DNA of 64,000 bases from Planotetraspora sp. A-T 1434. GTDB taxonomy: Bacteria > Actinomycetota > Actinomycetes > Streptosporangiales > Streptosporangiaceae. The translations under genes and the position numbers were made by a program. Shown here in pieces: positions 38,116 through 46,952 of this stretch. The stretch lies in the NCBI RefSeq assembly GCF_025420585.1, contig NZ_JAOEGB010000014.1:124001-188000 (forward strand). The letters are read 5' to 3'. The notes under the pieces are model-generated. The model saw only the letters and a list, made by a program, of their open reading frames with translations. It made no database searches and was not told where the DNA came from. Every line of letters begins with the position of its first letter. Within the stretch, counting starts at the first letter, position 1.

Positions 38116-40512
38116 ATGCCGCAGTTGTTTTGTGAGATCGCGTTCACGAAGGACACCGCCGACGGGTCGCCGCTGTGGACAGACGTTACCCAGTACGTGC
38201 AGTGGTGGAACGGGGTGCGGATCTCCCGCCGCCGCTCGCACGAACTGGACGAGGTGCAGCCGGGGACGCTCGCGCTCGCCCTGGATAACACCGATGGCCG
38301 GTTCACGGCTGGGCGCGCCGCCTCGCCGTACTACCCGAACGTGAAGCTGAACCGGATGATCCGCATCCGCGCGAAGTGGCCGGGCGGGGTCAACCTGCTG
38401 CTGTCCGGGCAGGCCAAGGGCAGCGACATCAGCCTGTTCTCCGGCAGCCAGGGAAGCCTGGTGGTGGACACGGGTGTGTTCCCGGCGGGGCAAACGACCT
38501 CGATCCGGTGGATCGCGGGCACCCTTTCGAACGGCACGTTCCTGCGTATCGGGACGAAGAGCATCGCTTCCCCGACGGATGAGGCGTACAACGTCACCGC
38601 CGGGGTGACGTACTCGATCCAGTGCCAGGCCCGGCGGGACGCCAGTTTCGCGGCCACGATGGCGTTGCGGGTGCGCTGGTATGACAAGAACGGCGCGCAG
38701 ATCTCCGACACGACCGGGACTGGGGTCACGCTCACCACGTCGTTTCAGGTGATCACCTACTCGCCGACCGCCCCGGCGGGGGCTGTGTGGGCCCGCATCG
38801 TGCTGGTCTCCACCGCATCCACGGGCGGCGCGGTTGTCATCTACACGGGGGCGTGGCAGTTCGAGCAGGCCGCGTCACCGACGGCCTGGGTGGACCCCGG
38901 CCAGCAGTACATCCGGTTCACCGGGTTCGTCGACAAGTGGCCGCACTCGTGGTCCAACGGGGTGCTGGGCGTAGTACAGATCTCGGCGACGGACCGGCAG
39001 AAGCTGCTCTCTCGCGACAAACTTCGGGGCGCGCTGGCCGAGGAGATCCTGTCGGCAAGCCCGGTGTTCTACTACCCGCTGGGAGAGCCCGAGGATGCCA
39101 CGAGCGCGGGAAACCTCGCCATCGTGAATCAGCCGGACTTGATTACTCAGACGACCGGCATCGCGGTCGAGGATGCGCTCACCTTCGAGACGAAGGGCGG
39201 ACCAGACGCCAGCACCGGAGTGATGCTCAACCCGGCCACCACCACGGACGGGAAGCTTCTCGGCGTTCCGATGCTGTACACCGCCCTGGGCGGTACCGCC
39301 GGCATGTCCCTCGCGGCCTGGGTCAACTTCATCACCCCGTGGAGCATCGACTCCCGGATCATCTACGCCGACGACGGGTCGGACACCACCCACGTGCGGG
39401 TGAACTACAACCCGTCGAGCGACACCCTGACAGTCGGCGTCCGCACAGCGTCCGGCTCCTACGTGTCCACCACCACGTCGTTCAACCTTGAAAACAGCCT
39501 GCATCTTGTCGTGGTGACACTGCAGCTGACCGGCGGCAACATACTGATCAAGGCGTATGTTGACGGCACCCTCGCGATCAACACGACCAACGCCACGCCC
39601 GTCACCGTGTGGCCGTCCCTACCGCGCGTCCGAGTGGGCGGGCTCCCCGGAACCGCTCTGGACCCGCCGCAGCTCATGAAGGGGCTGTTGGCGAGCGTGG
39701 CCGGATGGAACACCGTCCTGTCTGCCGCTCAGGTCACCAACATGTACGGGGCACGGACCGCCTTCGCGGGTGAACTGTCCGGGGCCCGGGCGGGGCGGAT
39801 CGCCACCTGGTCGGGCGTAACCAGGACAGCGTTCGACGTCGGGTCCTCGCAGATGGACCGCCACCCCTCCACGGAGCAGTCGCCCCTGGCGGCGTTCAAG
39901 ATGGTCGCCAAGTCCGAAGGCGGAATTTTCTTCATCTCTGGGGACGACACGGCGACCATGCACGGCCGGTCACGGCGGCAACTCCCGTCTACGCCAACCT
40001 TCACACTCACCGCCGACCAATGCGGCGACGACCTCAACTTCACCATGGACGACCAGCTCCTGATCAACGACTTGCAGGTGTCGCGGAGCGGCAAGACCGT
40101 CACCAGAGCGATCAACCAGGCGTCGATCAGCGCAAACGAGGGCTCCTACACCGCATCCATCGACACCTTGCTCTACACCGACAGTGAGGCGATCGACAGG
40201 GCCAATTACACGCTGTCCACGTACGGCACGCCGCAGCCAAGGGCCGGACAGATCCGGGTGGACGCCCATTTCATCGGCACAGTGTGGCCGCAGATGCTCG
40301 CCAGCGAGATCGGCCAGCGCTTGCAGGTGACCAGCCTGCCCAGCGAGGCCCCTGCGAGCAGCCTGGACCTGTGGTGTGAGGGCGTCGCCGAGTCCATCAC
40401 GGATCAGACGTGGAGCTTCACCTTCGACACCTCGCCCGTCCGGAACACCTCGCTGTTCATCCTCGACGACCCGGTGTACGGGACGCTCGACGCTAACTAC
40501 CTGGGATGGTGA
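38116..40512 (+). CDS. Large tail tip protein with LamG-like domain
   Basis: 798 residues (a GTG at 38113 precedes the ATG). The N-terminal part resembles distal-tail/minor tail proteins: LWTDVTQYVQWWNGVRISRR and LALDNTDGRFTAG. Residues about 120-270 form a carbohydrate-binding-like beta domain. Residues 330-560 resemble a concanavalin/LamG insert (FYYPLGEPEDATSAGN ... MKGLLASVAGWNTVLSAAQV). The C-terminus returns to a tail-hub type (INDLQVSRSGKTVTRAINQA). A candidate for host glycan binding. Confidence 0.8.
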   Translation: MPQLFCEIAFTKDTADGSPLWTDVTQYVQWWNGVRISRRRSHELDEVQPGTLALALDNTDGRFTAGRAASPYYPNVKLNRMIRIRAKWPGGVNLLLSGQAKGSDISLFSGSQGSLVVDTGVFPAGQTTSIRWIAGTLSNGTFLRIGTKSIASPTDEAYNVTAGVTYSIQCQARRDASFAATMALRVRWYDKNGAQISDTTGTGVTLTTSFQVITYSPTAPAGAVWARIVLVSTASTGGAVVIYTGAWQFEQAASPTAWVDPGQQYIRFTGFVDKWPHSWSNGVLGVVQISATDRQKLLSRDKLRGALAEEILSASPVFYYPLGEPEDATSAGNLAIVNQPDLITQTTGIAVEDALTFETKGGPDASTGVMLNPATTTDGKLLGVPMLYTALGGTAGMSLAAWVNFITPWSIDSRIIYADDGSDTTHVRVNYNPSSDTLTVGVRTASGSYVSTTTSFNLENSLHLVVVTLQLTGGNILIKAYVDGTLAINTTNATPVTVWPSLPRVRVGGLPGTALDPPQLMKGLLASVAGWNTVLSAAQVTNMYGARTAFAGELSGARAGRIATWSGVTRTAFDVGSSQMDRHPSTEQSPLAAFKMVAKSEGGIFFISGDDTATMHGRSRRQLPSTPTFTLTADQCGDDLNFTMDDQLLINDLQVSRSGKTVTRAINQASISANEGSYTASIDTLLYTDSEAIDRANYTLSTYGTPQPRAGQIRVDAHFIGTVWPQMLASEIGQRLQVTSLPSEAPASSLDLWCEGVAESITDQTWSFTFDTSPVRNTSLFILDDPVYGTLDANYLGW

Positions 40513-40967
40513 ACGTGGTCGTCCGCGCCCCCTTGCGGTTCCTCGACCAGGCGATTTTCGCCCCTCGGCCGCTCACGTCGTGGGAGGCGTACTGGGCGCT
40601 CGCCGACTCTCGCAAGGCGATGACTGGGCAGCCGCCTGTGCCCCGCCCGACCGGGCACAACCCCACCATCTCGGCGTGGGCGCGGGTAGACGACGGGCGG
40701 TGGATCGCGGACTGCCCGCACGGGTGCGGTGCGGCATTCAACCTCCCGGCGAACTCGACGTGGTTTTGGTGCACCGAGTGCGCTGGGGGAGGGCAGGGCC
40801 ACACGGTCGCGCTGGTATGGCCGGAAGGCGCGGAGCGTCTCACGGTGAACTTGGAGTCGCTGCCGACGACTCTGCAGTTCTGGCCGTGCGCGGCGTGCCG
40901 CCCTCACCTGGCGGACGGTGCGGGCGTGTGCCCGTCATGTCGAGGCATGCAGGGGCTGGAGGTCTAA
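40506..40967 (+). CDS. Zinc-ribbon protein in the tail module
   Basis: 153 residues overlapping the tail tip gene end by seven bases. Contains DCPHGCGAAFN, FWCTECAGGG and CAACRPHLADGAGVCPSC, giving at least three Cys pairs for one or two zinc sites. Conserved-looking in siphovirus tail modules of actinophages but of unknown role. Probably structural. Confidence 0.65.
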   Translation: MVNVVVRAPLRFLDQAIFAPRPLTSWEAYWALADSRKAMTGQPPVPRPTGHNPTISAWARVDDGRWIADCPHGCGAAFNLPANSTWFWCTECAGGGQGHTVALVWPEGAERLTVNLESLPTTLQFWPCAACRPHLADGAGVCPSCRGMQGLEV

Positions 40968-41498
40968 GTGGCCACCCTCCCTAACCCCCGCACCTGGACG
41001 GTCGGCGAGCTTCTCACCGGGGCGAAGCTGAACGCGGAACTCCGCGACAACCTGAACTTCCTGCTATCGCCGCCGACCGCGCTTCTGTGGGCGAGCGCAG
41101 ACCAGTCCCTCACGCATGCCACATGGGGGGCCATTTCGTGGGCGAGTGAGCAGTACGACAACGACGGCGGCCACAGCAACAGCACCAACCCCAGCAGGTT
41201 CACCGCTCAGACGGCGGGCTGGTACAAGCTCATAACCACAGGCTCGTTCAACAGCAGCACGTCGGGCACGTTGCGAGGCCTCAAGTTCAGGAAGAACGGC
41301 ACCACCGACTACGGCGAACTGCTGGACGGCATGGCGTCCAATGGTGTCGCGTCCCTGATCACGTCTGCTGTCGTCCAGTTGGCCGTCAACGATTACGTCG
41401 AGGTGCTCGCCTACCAGGACACAGGCGGGTCCCTGACCTGGAACAGGACCATCGACACGACAGTCAACTACTTCTACATCCGGTGGATGAACCCCTAG
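40968..41498 (+). CDS. Tail-associated protein with C1q/jelly-roll-like fold
   Basis: 176 residues, GTG start one base after the previous stop. The N-terminus (PNPRTWTVGELLTGAKLNAE LRDN split) is the phage attachment peptide seen in virion surface proteins. The rest, FTAQTAGWYKLITTGSF, LRGLKFRKNGTTDYGEL and AVNDYVEVLAYQDTGGSL, fits a C1q/TNF-like sandwich. Likely a receptor-binding or decoration component at the tail. Confidence 0.65.
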   Translation: MATLPNPRTWTVGELLTGAKLNAELRDNLNFLLSPPTALLWASADQSLTHATWGAISWASEQYDNDGGHSNSTNPSRFTAQTAGWYKLITTGSFNSSTSGTLRGLKFRKNGTTDYGELLDGMASNGVASLITSAVVQLAVNDYVEVLAYQDTGGSLTWNRTIDTTVNYFYIRWMNP

Positions 41499-41573
41499 CC
41501 GCTGCGCACAGCTCGCAGGCCCACACCACCACGCAGGGATGTCAGGCACCTCTCCAGCAGACAAGGGGGCGAT

Positions 41574-41894
41574 GTGGCCGATGAGCCGTCAGCCGGTGAA
41601 CTCCTCCGCCGCATCGATGGCCTGACCGCCGTGACCGCGCAACTCGTCACACGCACCGAGTACGCCGCCGACCGGCGCTACGACGACCGCCGCTTCGCCG
41701 AGATCGAGAAAGACGTAGCCGAGCTCGGCAGGACCCTCACCGAGGAGATGAAGGCGCTGCGACGCAGCATCGACGCCGCCGCCGAGAAACGGGGCACCAA
41801 CGCCCGTCAGGCCGTGTACGCGGGGTTGCTGCCCGCCGTCCTGGTGCTGCTGGGGATCGCCGTGCAGATCTGGATCGCACTGAAAGGCCCGTGA
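41574..41894 (+). CDS. Coiled-coil membrane protein of the lysis region
   Basis: 106 residues, GTG start. Residues 5-75 are charged helices with heptads ([20 protein letters not shown]). One membrane helix near the C-terminus ([20 protein letters not shown]). This layout resembles small phage proteins neighbouring holins. It may be a holin-like or anti-holin protein. Confidence 0.6.
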   Translation: MADEPSAGELLRRIDGLTAVTAQLVTRTEYAADRRYDDRRFAEIEKDVAELGRTLTEEMKALRRSIDAAAEKRGTNARQAVYAGLLPAVLVLLGIAVQIWIALKGP

Positions 41895-42454
41895 TGGCGG
41901 AACATGCAAGGCGCGTCCGCCGGTACTGGGTGGTCGTGGTCGCTGTGTTGGGCTTCGGCGTCCTGTTCTTCTACGTCTCAACCCAGGTGGGGTCGCTCAG
42001 CGACCGGTTGCGGCAGGCCGAGGCGGACCGTGAGGTTTTGGCCCGGCAGGTCACCCAGCTTGGTGGCGTGCCGAGGGTGAGCCCCGGCCCTCCCGGGGCG
42101 CGTGGCGACGCTGGCCCTCAGGGGCCGCAGGGTGTGATGGGACCGCGCGGGCCGCAGGGCGTGGCCGGCTCTCCGGGGCCGACAGGCAAAGCGGGGGCGT
42201 CTGGTCTTCCCGGCCGCCCTGGTGTGCCGGGCCCGCAGGGAAGTCCCGGGCCGGCGGGCCCCAGCGGACCGCCGGGACCTACAGGTCCAGCGGGGGACCG
42301 CGGACCCCAGGGTGAGAAGGGCGACCCGGGGCCTCGCGGCGAGCAGGGGCCGCCGCCGTCCTCATGGACGTACACCCTTGCCGGGGTCACCTGGACGTGC
42401 ACGCCGGCCAGTCCGGGATCCACCACCTACACCTGCCGAGCGGATGGGACGTGA
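41894..42454 (+). CDS. Membrane-anchored collagen-like protein
   Basis: 186 residues. Membrane helix at about 11-30 ([20 protein letters not shown]), a coiled coil at 33-55 ([17 protein letters not shown]), then about 35 Gly-X-Y triplets (for example [16 protein letters not shown]), and a short Cys-containing cap ([15 protein letters not shown]). Triplets with G in the first position throughout indicate a trimeric collagen helix. It sits just upstream of the endolysin. It could be a lysis-associated envelope protein or a displayed surface rod; a tail fibre is less likely because of the membrane helix. Confidence 0.75.
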   Translation: MAEHARRVRRYWVVVVAVLGFGVLFFYVSTQVGSLSDRLRQAEADREVLARQVTQLGGVPRVSPGPPGARGDAGPQGPQGVMGPRGPQGVAGSPGPTGKAGASGLPGRPGVPGPQGSPGPAGPSGPPGPTGPAGDRGPQGEKGDPGPRGEQGPPPSSWTYTLAGVTWTCTPASPGSTTYTCRADGT

Positions 42455-42457
42455 CCC

Positions 42458-43267
42458 ATGAAGATGATCGCAGGCAACCCGCGGCACACCTCCGGCCAGC
42501 AGTCTGCTGTGAACCGGATCGTCATCCACGCCACCGTGTCCCCCTGCGTCAGGGGCGGCGCCCGCTCGGTCGCCGTGTTCTTCCAGTCGGACAGCGCCGG
42601 TGGCAGCGCCCACTACGTCGTGGACCCGGGCGAGGTCATCCAGTGCTACACGGAGCGGACCATCTGCTGGCACGCGCCCCCGAATACCGGGTCGATCGGT
42701 GTGGAGTTGTGCGACCCACAGAAGGGCCCGGGGTCGCGTTGGGGTGATGCCGCCCACGAGGCGATGCTGCAGCAGGCGGCCCGCCTTGTACGGCAGATCG
42801 CGGCCCGCTGGGACGTCCCGCTGCGCCAGCTGAGCGTGGCCGACGTGAAGGCCGGCCGCCGCGGAATCTGCGGGCACGCCGATGTGAGCAAGGCCTTCCG
42901 CAAGACCGACCACACCGACCCGGGTGAGGCGTTCCCCTGGGACCACTTCATGGACCTGGTGAAGGGGGAGGAGCCAAAGCCCGTCCCGACGCCCGAGCAC
43001 GACGACAACCCGGTGCCGGAGTTCGAGCGGACGCTGCGCGTGGCCTCGCCGATGCTGCGCGGCGACGACGTCAAGACGTGGCAGGCCAAGGCCCGCCGGT
43101 TCTCCCCGTCGCTGGCCGTGGACGGCTGGTACGGCGCGGACTCCCGGCGGGCGTGCGAGGCGATCCAGCGCGAGGTCGGCATGCCCGTGACGGGCGTGGT
43201 CGACGCGGAAACCTGGCTCCTGACGTGGGTCTGGGAGCCGGACACCACGAAGGAGAAATCATCGTGA
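42458..43267 (+). CDS. Endolysin: N-acetylmuramoyl-L-alanine amidase with PG-binding domain
   Basis: 269 residues. Amidase_2 domain: NRIVIHATVS (zinc His at about 24), SAHYVVDPGEVIQCYTE, TICWHAPPNTGSIGVELC and ICGHADVSKAFRKTDHTDPG (further zinc His and catalytic residues). After a Pro/Glu linker a peptidoglycan-binding domain follows: VASPMLRGDDVKTWQAKA, SLAVDGWYGADSRRACEAIQ. No signal peptide, so release depends on the holin. Cuts the amide between muramic acid and the stem peptide. Confidence 0.92.
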   Translation: MKMIAGNPRHTSGQQSAVNRIVIHATVSPCVRGGARSVAVFFQSDSAGGSAHYVVDPGEVIQCYTERTICWHAPPNTGSIGVELCDPQKGPGSRWGDAAHEAMLQQAARLVRQIAARWDVPLRQLSVADVKAGRRGICGHADVSKAFRKTDHTDPGEAFPWDHFMDLVKGEEPKPVPTPEHDDNPVPEFERTLRVASPMLRGDDVKTWQAKARRFSPSLAVDGWYGADSRRACEAIQREVGMPVTGVVDAETWLLTWVWEPDTTKEKSS

Positions 43268-43656
43268 GGAGAATCCTCGCCCTTGTCGCTGCGGCGCTAC
43301 TCGCGGCCTGCATGGTGGGCGTCGGCGTGGCCGCGTCCGCCCCGTCGGAGCCCGCGAAGGCGTACGGCGGCTGTGTGTCCCGCTCGACCGGTTACCTGCG
43401 GGTGCTGGAGAGGGGCAACCTGGCCAAGAGCACGGCCGGGGCGTGCAAGAGCACCGAACGGAAGATCACCTGGCCGAGCCGTAGCGGCGTGGTCTTCCCG
43501 AGCAAGCTCGTCTTCAAGCGTGCGCTCGCCACGGAGACGTGCGCCAAGGACGCGGCCACCTCAACGAGCTCGGCGTGGGTGTTCTCGTGCACCACCGTCG
43601 TGGTCACCCCGTCGCCCGTTCCGTCCCCGACCCCCACGCCGTCGGCGTCGAACTGA
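43264..43656 (+). CDS. Exported Cys-containing protein, possibly lipoprotein
   Basis: 130 residues, GTG overlapping the endolysin stop. Signal sequence RRILALVAAALLAACMVG with LAAC as a possible lipobox; alternatively cleavage after ASA. Mature part: GGCVSRSTGYLRVLERGN, ACKSTERKITW and CAKDAATSTSSAWVFSCTT (four Cys, two disulfides likely), Pro/Thr-rich end. The YLRV and CKSTERKITW pieces resemble segments found in phage and actinobacterial surface proteins. It might act in superinfection control or lysis. Confidence 0.6.
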   Translation: MRRILALVAAALLAACMVGVGVAASAPSEPAKAYGGCVSRSTGYLRVLERGNLAKSTAGACKSTERKITWPSRSGVVFPSKLVFKRALATETCAKDAATSTSSAWVFSCTTVVVTPSPVPSPTPTPSASN

Positions 43657-43662
43657 CACCTC

Positions 43663-43695
43663 CGGCAACTATCAACTCCGCGTTAATAGTTGCCG
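43663..43695 (+). terminator. Hairpin after the exported protein gene
   Basis: CGGCAACTAT and ATAGTTGCCG form a perfect 10-bp stem with a 13-base loop, just after the stop codon. The stem and the next 60 bases are AT-richer than the surroundings. Confidence 0.6.
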
Positions 43696-43814
43696 TCTAC
43701 CTGCGGCAACAGCCGTAGATGACCTTGCTCTTATAGTTTTCCGCCCCGACTTGAGGGGCCATCCCCCCATCGTCCCGCCGATGTACGGCGGGCTGTCCCC
43801 GAGGAGGGGCACCC

Positions 43815-44207
43815 ATGAAGATCTTCGGTCGCGAACCGGCTGTCATCCTGCACGCACTCCAGGCCGTCCTCGCGTTCCTCGTGACACTCCCAGCGCTCAA
43901 CTCACTCGGCCTCACCGCCGAGGTGTCCGGCTGGGTCATGACGATCGCCGCCGGGCTCGTCGCGCTGCTCGTCGCCGTGGCCACCCGCCCGTTCGTCGTG
44001 TCCGCCGCGACCGGCGCCGTGCAGACGATCCTGACGGGGCTCGTCGCGTTTGGGCTCCCGCTGTCGGAGCAGTCCACGGGCGCCCTGGTCGCCGCGCTGA
44101 ACGTCGTGCTCATGCTGCTGATGCCGCTCGGGCTCACTCCGGCCGCCGACCCTGACCCCAAGTTCGTGCGGGCCCAGCGCCGGGCCATCCCACGCCGGGT
44201 CCTGTAG
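43815..44207 (+). CDS. Holin
   Basis: 130 residues with GAGGAGGGG upstream. Three or four hydrophobic segments: HALQAVLAFLVTLPALNSL, MTIAAGLVALLVAVATRPFV, TILTGLVAFGLPL and AALNVVLMLLMPLGLTP, then a short basic tail (RRAIPRRVL). It fits actinophage holins next to endolysin genes. Permeabilises the membrane so the amidase can reach the wall. Confidence 0.82.
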   Translation: MKIFGREPAVILHALQAVLAFLVTLPALNSLGLTAEVSGWVMTIAAGLVALLVAVATRPFVVSAATGAVQTILTGLVAFGLPLSEQSTGALVAALNVVLMLLMPLGLTPAADPDPKFVRAQRRAIPRRVL

Positions 44208-44288
44208 CCTGTCGAGCACAAGGCTTCGATTACCCCGATCGAGTGCGCCGTAGGCGCCGGGCTCCGGCCCTAGGGGAACCGCAAGAGG

Positions 44289-44325
44289 ACGCCCTCGCTC
44301 TCCTTCGGGGGGCGGGGGCGTCTTC
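44289..44325 (+). terminator. Terminator-like hairpin after the holin gene
   Basis: GACGCCCTCGC and the following GGGGGCGTC (about 44289-44325) can pair; CTTCG separates them. Approximate arms with few mismatches. Confidence 0.5.
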
Positions 44326-44348
44326 GTCGTTTCTGTCGGTGCCCGCGT

Positions 44349-44504
44349 CTACTCTGCGCGTGAGGGATCTGCTCGGTCCCCGGCGTCGCCCGCCTCACCC
44401 CCCGTCGAGGCGGGCGGCGTCGTCTCAAGGGCGAACCACCGTTCCCGCCGCTGCCGATGGGCCGTCATCACGATCAGCTCCGCGATCCGGTCGTCAGCGC
44501 TCAT
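44349..44504 (-). CDS. Small hypothetical leftward gene
   Basis: 51 residues from the ATG at 44504 (GGTGGAG upstream); an ATG at 44576 would give 75. Helical start DDRIAELIVMTAHRQRRERW, disordered end. It lies between the phage late operon and the strong terminator. Function unknown. Confidence 0.45.
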   Translation of the reverse strand: MSADDRIAELIVMTAHRQRRERWFALETTPPASTGGEAGDAGDRADPSRAE

Positions 44505-44625
44505 CTCCACCGCGTCATCCTCCTCTACGGCCGGAGCCCCGGCCCTCCCCTCCAGCAGAGCCGGGACCAGGGTCATCCTGCACTCCGCGGCGGCCGTGCG
44601 GCTGGTGCTCGCAGTCCTGGAACAC

Positions 44626-44666
44626 CAAGCGCCCCCAACCCGCGTCAGGCGGGGTGGGGGCGCTTT
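44626..44666. terminator. Strong bidirectional terminator between phage and conjugative modules
   Basis: AAGCGCCCCCAACCCGC pairs with GCGGGGTGGGGGCGCTT (one mismatch) around a 5-base loop, followed by a TTTT run. It ends transcription from both sides where the rightward phage genes meet the leftward integrase-side genes. Confidence 0.85.
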
Positions 44667-44690
44667 TCGTCATGCCCGGGGGCGTACGGT

Positions 44691-44972
44691 TTACTGCTCT
44701 ACACGCTGGAGATGGCCCGGCGGCACGCCCTCAGAACGGCCGCTATCCCAGACGACGTTGACCCACGCGCACAACCCAAGGATCGACCCGTAGGCGTAGC
44801 CGGGCGTGTAGGACTCCTCCCTGCACGGGGTGACTGTGCCGCGCTCGCCCGTGCCGGGCCATCCGTGGAGGCCTTCGCTGAGGCGGACCCGCTGCCCCAC
44901 AGGGAACCGCTCGACAACGCGGCTCGGGCTCATCAGCGGGTGGATGTTCGTACCGGGTGCTACGGGGCTCAT
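44691..44972 (-). CDS. Small SH3/KOW-like hypothetical protein
   Basis: 93 residues from the ATG at 44972 (GAGAGGATGG upstream). FPVGQRVRLSEGLHGWPGTG and WVNVVWDSGRSEGVPPGHLQ suggest a small beta-barrel of the KOW or SH3 type. The DNA between it and the integrase stop (44973-45035) is AT-rich, so I do not extend the start to the GTG at 45035. Probably co-transcribed with the integrase. Confidence 0.55.
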   Translation of the reverse strand: MSPVAPGTNIHPLMSPSRVVERFPVGQRVRLSEGLHGWPGTGERGTVTPCREESYTPGYAYGSILGLCAWVNVVWDSGRSEGVPPGHLQRVEQ

Positions 44973-45035
44973 GGGTCCATCCTCTCGCAATATCACGATC
45001 GCTACGGGTAGCTCATAATCCGCGTTAACGGCCAC

Positions 45036-46007
45036 TCATCCGAGGACGGCGGCAACGAGTTGCGACGGGTCATGCTCGAGCTGATTCGCGGCATGGATGT
45101 ACACCGCTGTCGTCCCCTCCGACGCGTGACCGAGCGCGTCCTTCAGCCGGGACGTCTGAGCACCCCGCGCGTTGGCGATCGTGGCGAAGGTGTGACGCAG
45201 CGAATGAGGCGTCACCCGCTCCGGCTGCTCGAGGCCCGCCTCACGGGCGATCCGCTGAACGAGGTCGAATAGGTACCGCCTCGAGAGCGGCCGCCCGCTC
45301 GCCGTGGCGAACAACGGGCCGGTGAGCTCGCCCACGGCCACGCCCGCCGCGGCTGCGCGCCGTGAGAGATAGCGGTCCACGGCGGCCGCCGGCGCGGGGG
45401 GCAGATTCCGAACCCGGACCTTCTGGCCCTTGCCCACAATCCGCACCGTGCGGAACCCACGCTCGTATCCGAGTGACGACACCTCGAGGGCGCACACCTC
45501 GGAGACGCGGGGACCAATCGACAACATCAAGCGGATGACCGCCTCAGTCCTCACCGCCTCGGGGGACCGGTCGGCGGCTGCCGCGGACACCATCGCCCGC
45601 GCTTCGTCCTCAAGGAGGCCGCGGGTCTCCGAGTGTGTCCGGTCGAGTCGCGGCCGCGCGGCCGCCGTGAACCGCGGGGAGGGGATCGCGTCCTCCTCGA
45701 ACAGGTAGGTGTACCAGGAGGAGACCGCGGCGAGCTTCGCCGCCACCGTGGCGGGCTTGCTGTTGCGGGGCGGGACCTCGAGCCACCGCGCCCACAGATT
45801 CCCGTCCCCCCGGGATGCAGTCAACGGGTCGATCCCGGCATCGGCGGCGAACGCCAGCCACTGGGCGAGGTGCACCCGGTACGCCCGGCGGGTCGCCGGC
45901 GAACGGAACGACAGCAGCCACTGCATCGTCAGCCGCTGGATCTCGTCGGGCAGCGGGGAGGGCAGCTCGAGGTCCCCGGCGGCTGCGCGCTCGAGAGTGT
46001 GGCTCAC
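45036..46007 (-). CDS. int: Tyrosine recombinase / integrase (XerC/D-like)
   Basis: 323 residues, GTG start with AAGGAG four bases upstream. N-terminal SAM-like core-binding domain (about 20-110, TMQWLLSFRSPATRRAYRVH). Catalytic residues: R167 in IGPRVSEVCAL, K193/K196 in GKGQKVRVR, H268 and R271 in HSLRHTF, H294 in LGHASEG, and Y303 in AVYIHA. It has no extra arm-binding domain, which most AICE and lambda-type integrases have. It is transcribed leftward like the conjugative genes next to it, but also lies right after the phage lysis genes, so it could serve either element. Confidence 0.9.
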   Translation of the reverse strand: MSHTLERAAAGDLELPSPLPDEIQRLTMQWLLSFRSPATRRAYRVHLAQWLAFAADAGIDPLTASRGDGNLWARWLEVPPRNSKPATVAAKLAAVSSWYTYLFEEDAIPSPRFTAAARPRLDRTHSETRGLLEDEARAMVSAAAADRSPEAVRTEAVIRLMLSIGPRVSEVCALEVSSLGYERGFRTVRIVGKGQKVRVRNLPPAPAAAVDRYLSRRAAAAGVAVGELTGPLFATASGRPLSRRYLFDLVQRIAREAGLEQPERVTPHSLRHTFATIANARGAQTSRLKDALGHASEGTTAVYIHAANQLEHDPSQLVAAVLG

Positions 46008-46101
46008 GGTGCTCCTTGTGGGTGGGTTGGCCGACGTTGATTCACGGCACGGGTTGCCGACGGCGGGATGGTGCGGATTCTCTACGGGATCAGGCCCGGC
46101 G

Positions 46102-46824
46102 TCAGGGGATCGTTTGCCGACAGGGCTGGGTCGCGGGAATAGTCATTTCGGCGAGCCGCGCCGCCCGGGCGCGCACCGTCGGGTGGCCGGCCACCAGCCA
46201 GCCGCCCCAGCGGACCCAGCGGGGTTCGGTGTGCGCGCAGTCGTCCACCATGGCGGCGACCGCGCGGGCACCCGGAAACCCGGCGGCGTTCAGAAGCGCG
46301 ACGGCGTGCTCGTCGGCCGCATACTCGCAGCGGCGGCACAGCCAGTCCGAGACGAGGCGGCACATGCCTGCCGCGGCGAACAGCACGGCAGCCACCCAAG
46401 TGAGGTGCAGCGAAAGCGCGGCCAAGCCGCACCCGACCGCAGCGTTCATAGCGTGAGCCAGGAAGAACAGGGCGCGATTCCGGGGATGGCCGAGGTGGTG
46501 GTGCGCCACCTCATGGGCGAGGACACCGTGAAGGATCAGGTCGTTCGCGTCCAAGAGGTCGGCGCCGAGCGTCACGGTGGTGGCCTGACCGCATCGGGTG
46601 GGCGAGGTCGCGACGGCCTGGTCGCCGAGGCTCGGGTCCACCCACACCAGGAGTCGGGGGAGTCCGGCCGCGCGACGCAGGGCGTCAGCGGCTCGGGGAA
46701 GGTCGGTGGTCGGTGCCTTGCTAGCTGCGCGAGAAGGGGCGGGTCGGTAGTGGAGGACGAAGGTTCCCCAGCTACCCCGGGTCATTGCCCAGCCGGGGCG
46801 TCGGCGGATCAGGGACTGATACAT
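46102..46824 (-). CDS. Membrane M48-type metallopeptidase
   Basis: 240 residues from an ATG with GGAGAG upstream. Zinc site H104-E-V-A-H108 in VLAHEVAHHHLGH and third ligand E167 in EYAADEHA. Two hydrophobic segments at about 118-158 lie between them, as in membrane-bound M48 (HtpX-like) enzymes. Rather short for HtpX (about 285). Such peptidases occur in some actinomycete mobile elements with unknown role; control of membrane proteins or of the transfer apparatus is possible. Leftward, between integrase and small genes. Confidence 0.82.
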   Translation of the reverse strand: MYQSLIRRRPGWAMTRGSWGTFVLHYRPAPSRAASKAPTTDLPRAADALRRAAGLPRLLVWVDPSLGDQAVATSPTRCGQATTVTLGADLLDANDLILHGVLAHEVAHHHLGHPRNRALFFLAHAMNAAVGCGLAALSLHLTWVAAVLFAAAGMCRLVSDWLCRRCEYAADEHAVALLNAAGFPGARAVAAMVDDCAHTEPRWVRWGGWLVAGHPTVRARAARLAEMTIPATQPCRQTIP

Positions 46825-46952
46825 GGGTCTCTCCGAAGGGTGGGGCGTCCCGCCCCGGGGGAAGAGGGCGTGACGCCGCGGTGTCAGACGCCGGCCGGGA
46901 CGGGCCCGGTCTTCACGGCCGTCTCGAACGCGTCGGGCGCGATCCGCAACGG

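Larger units (their letters stand above)
104..44666. mobile_element. Siphovirus-type prophage (left edge not resolved)
   Basis: Immunity switch, replication genes, terminases, HK97-type head, long non-contractile tail and holin/endolysin occur in the classical order, and all large genes are intact. The right border is taken as the strong terminator at 44626-44666. The left border is uncertain, and no matching direct repeats were found for either edge. Apart from the integrase beyond the right border there is no other phage integrase in the window. Confidence 0.7.

Noticed and set aside
35471-38493. Long leftward frames opposite the tape measure gene
   Set aside because: Low-complexity composition mirrors the tape measure; tail context and FPFSPAKEGP motif support the plus strand.
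44208-44290. Possible tRNA-like segment after the holin gene (GGCTTCGATTACC)
   Set aside because: The T-loop-like word is not flanked by a cloverleaf with a CCA-proximal acceptor stem; no anticodon arm could be built.
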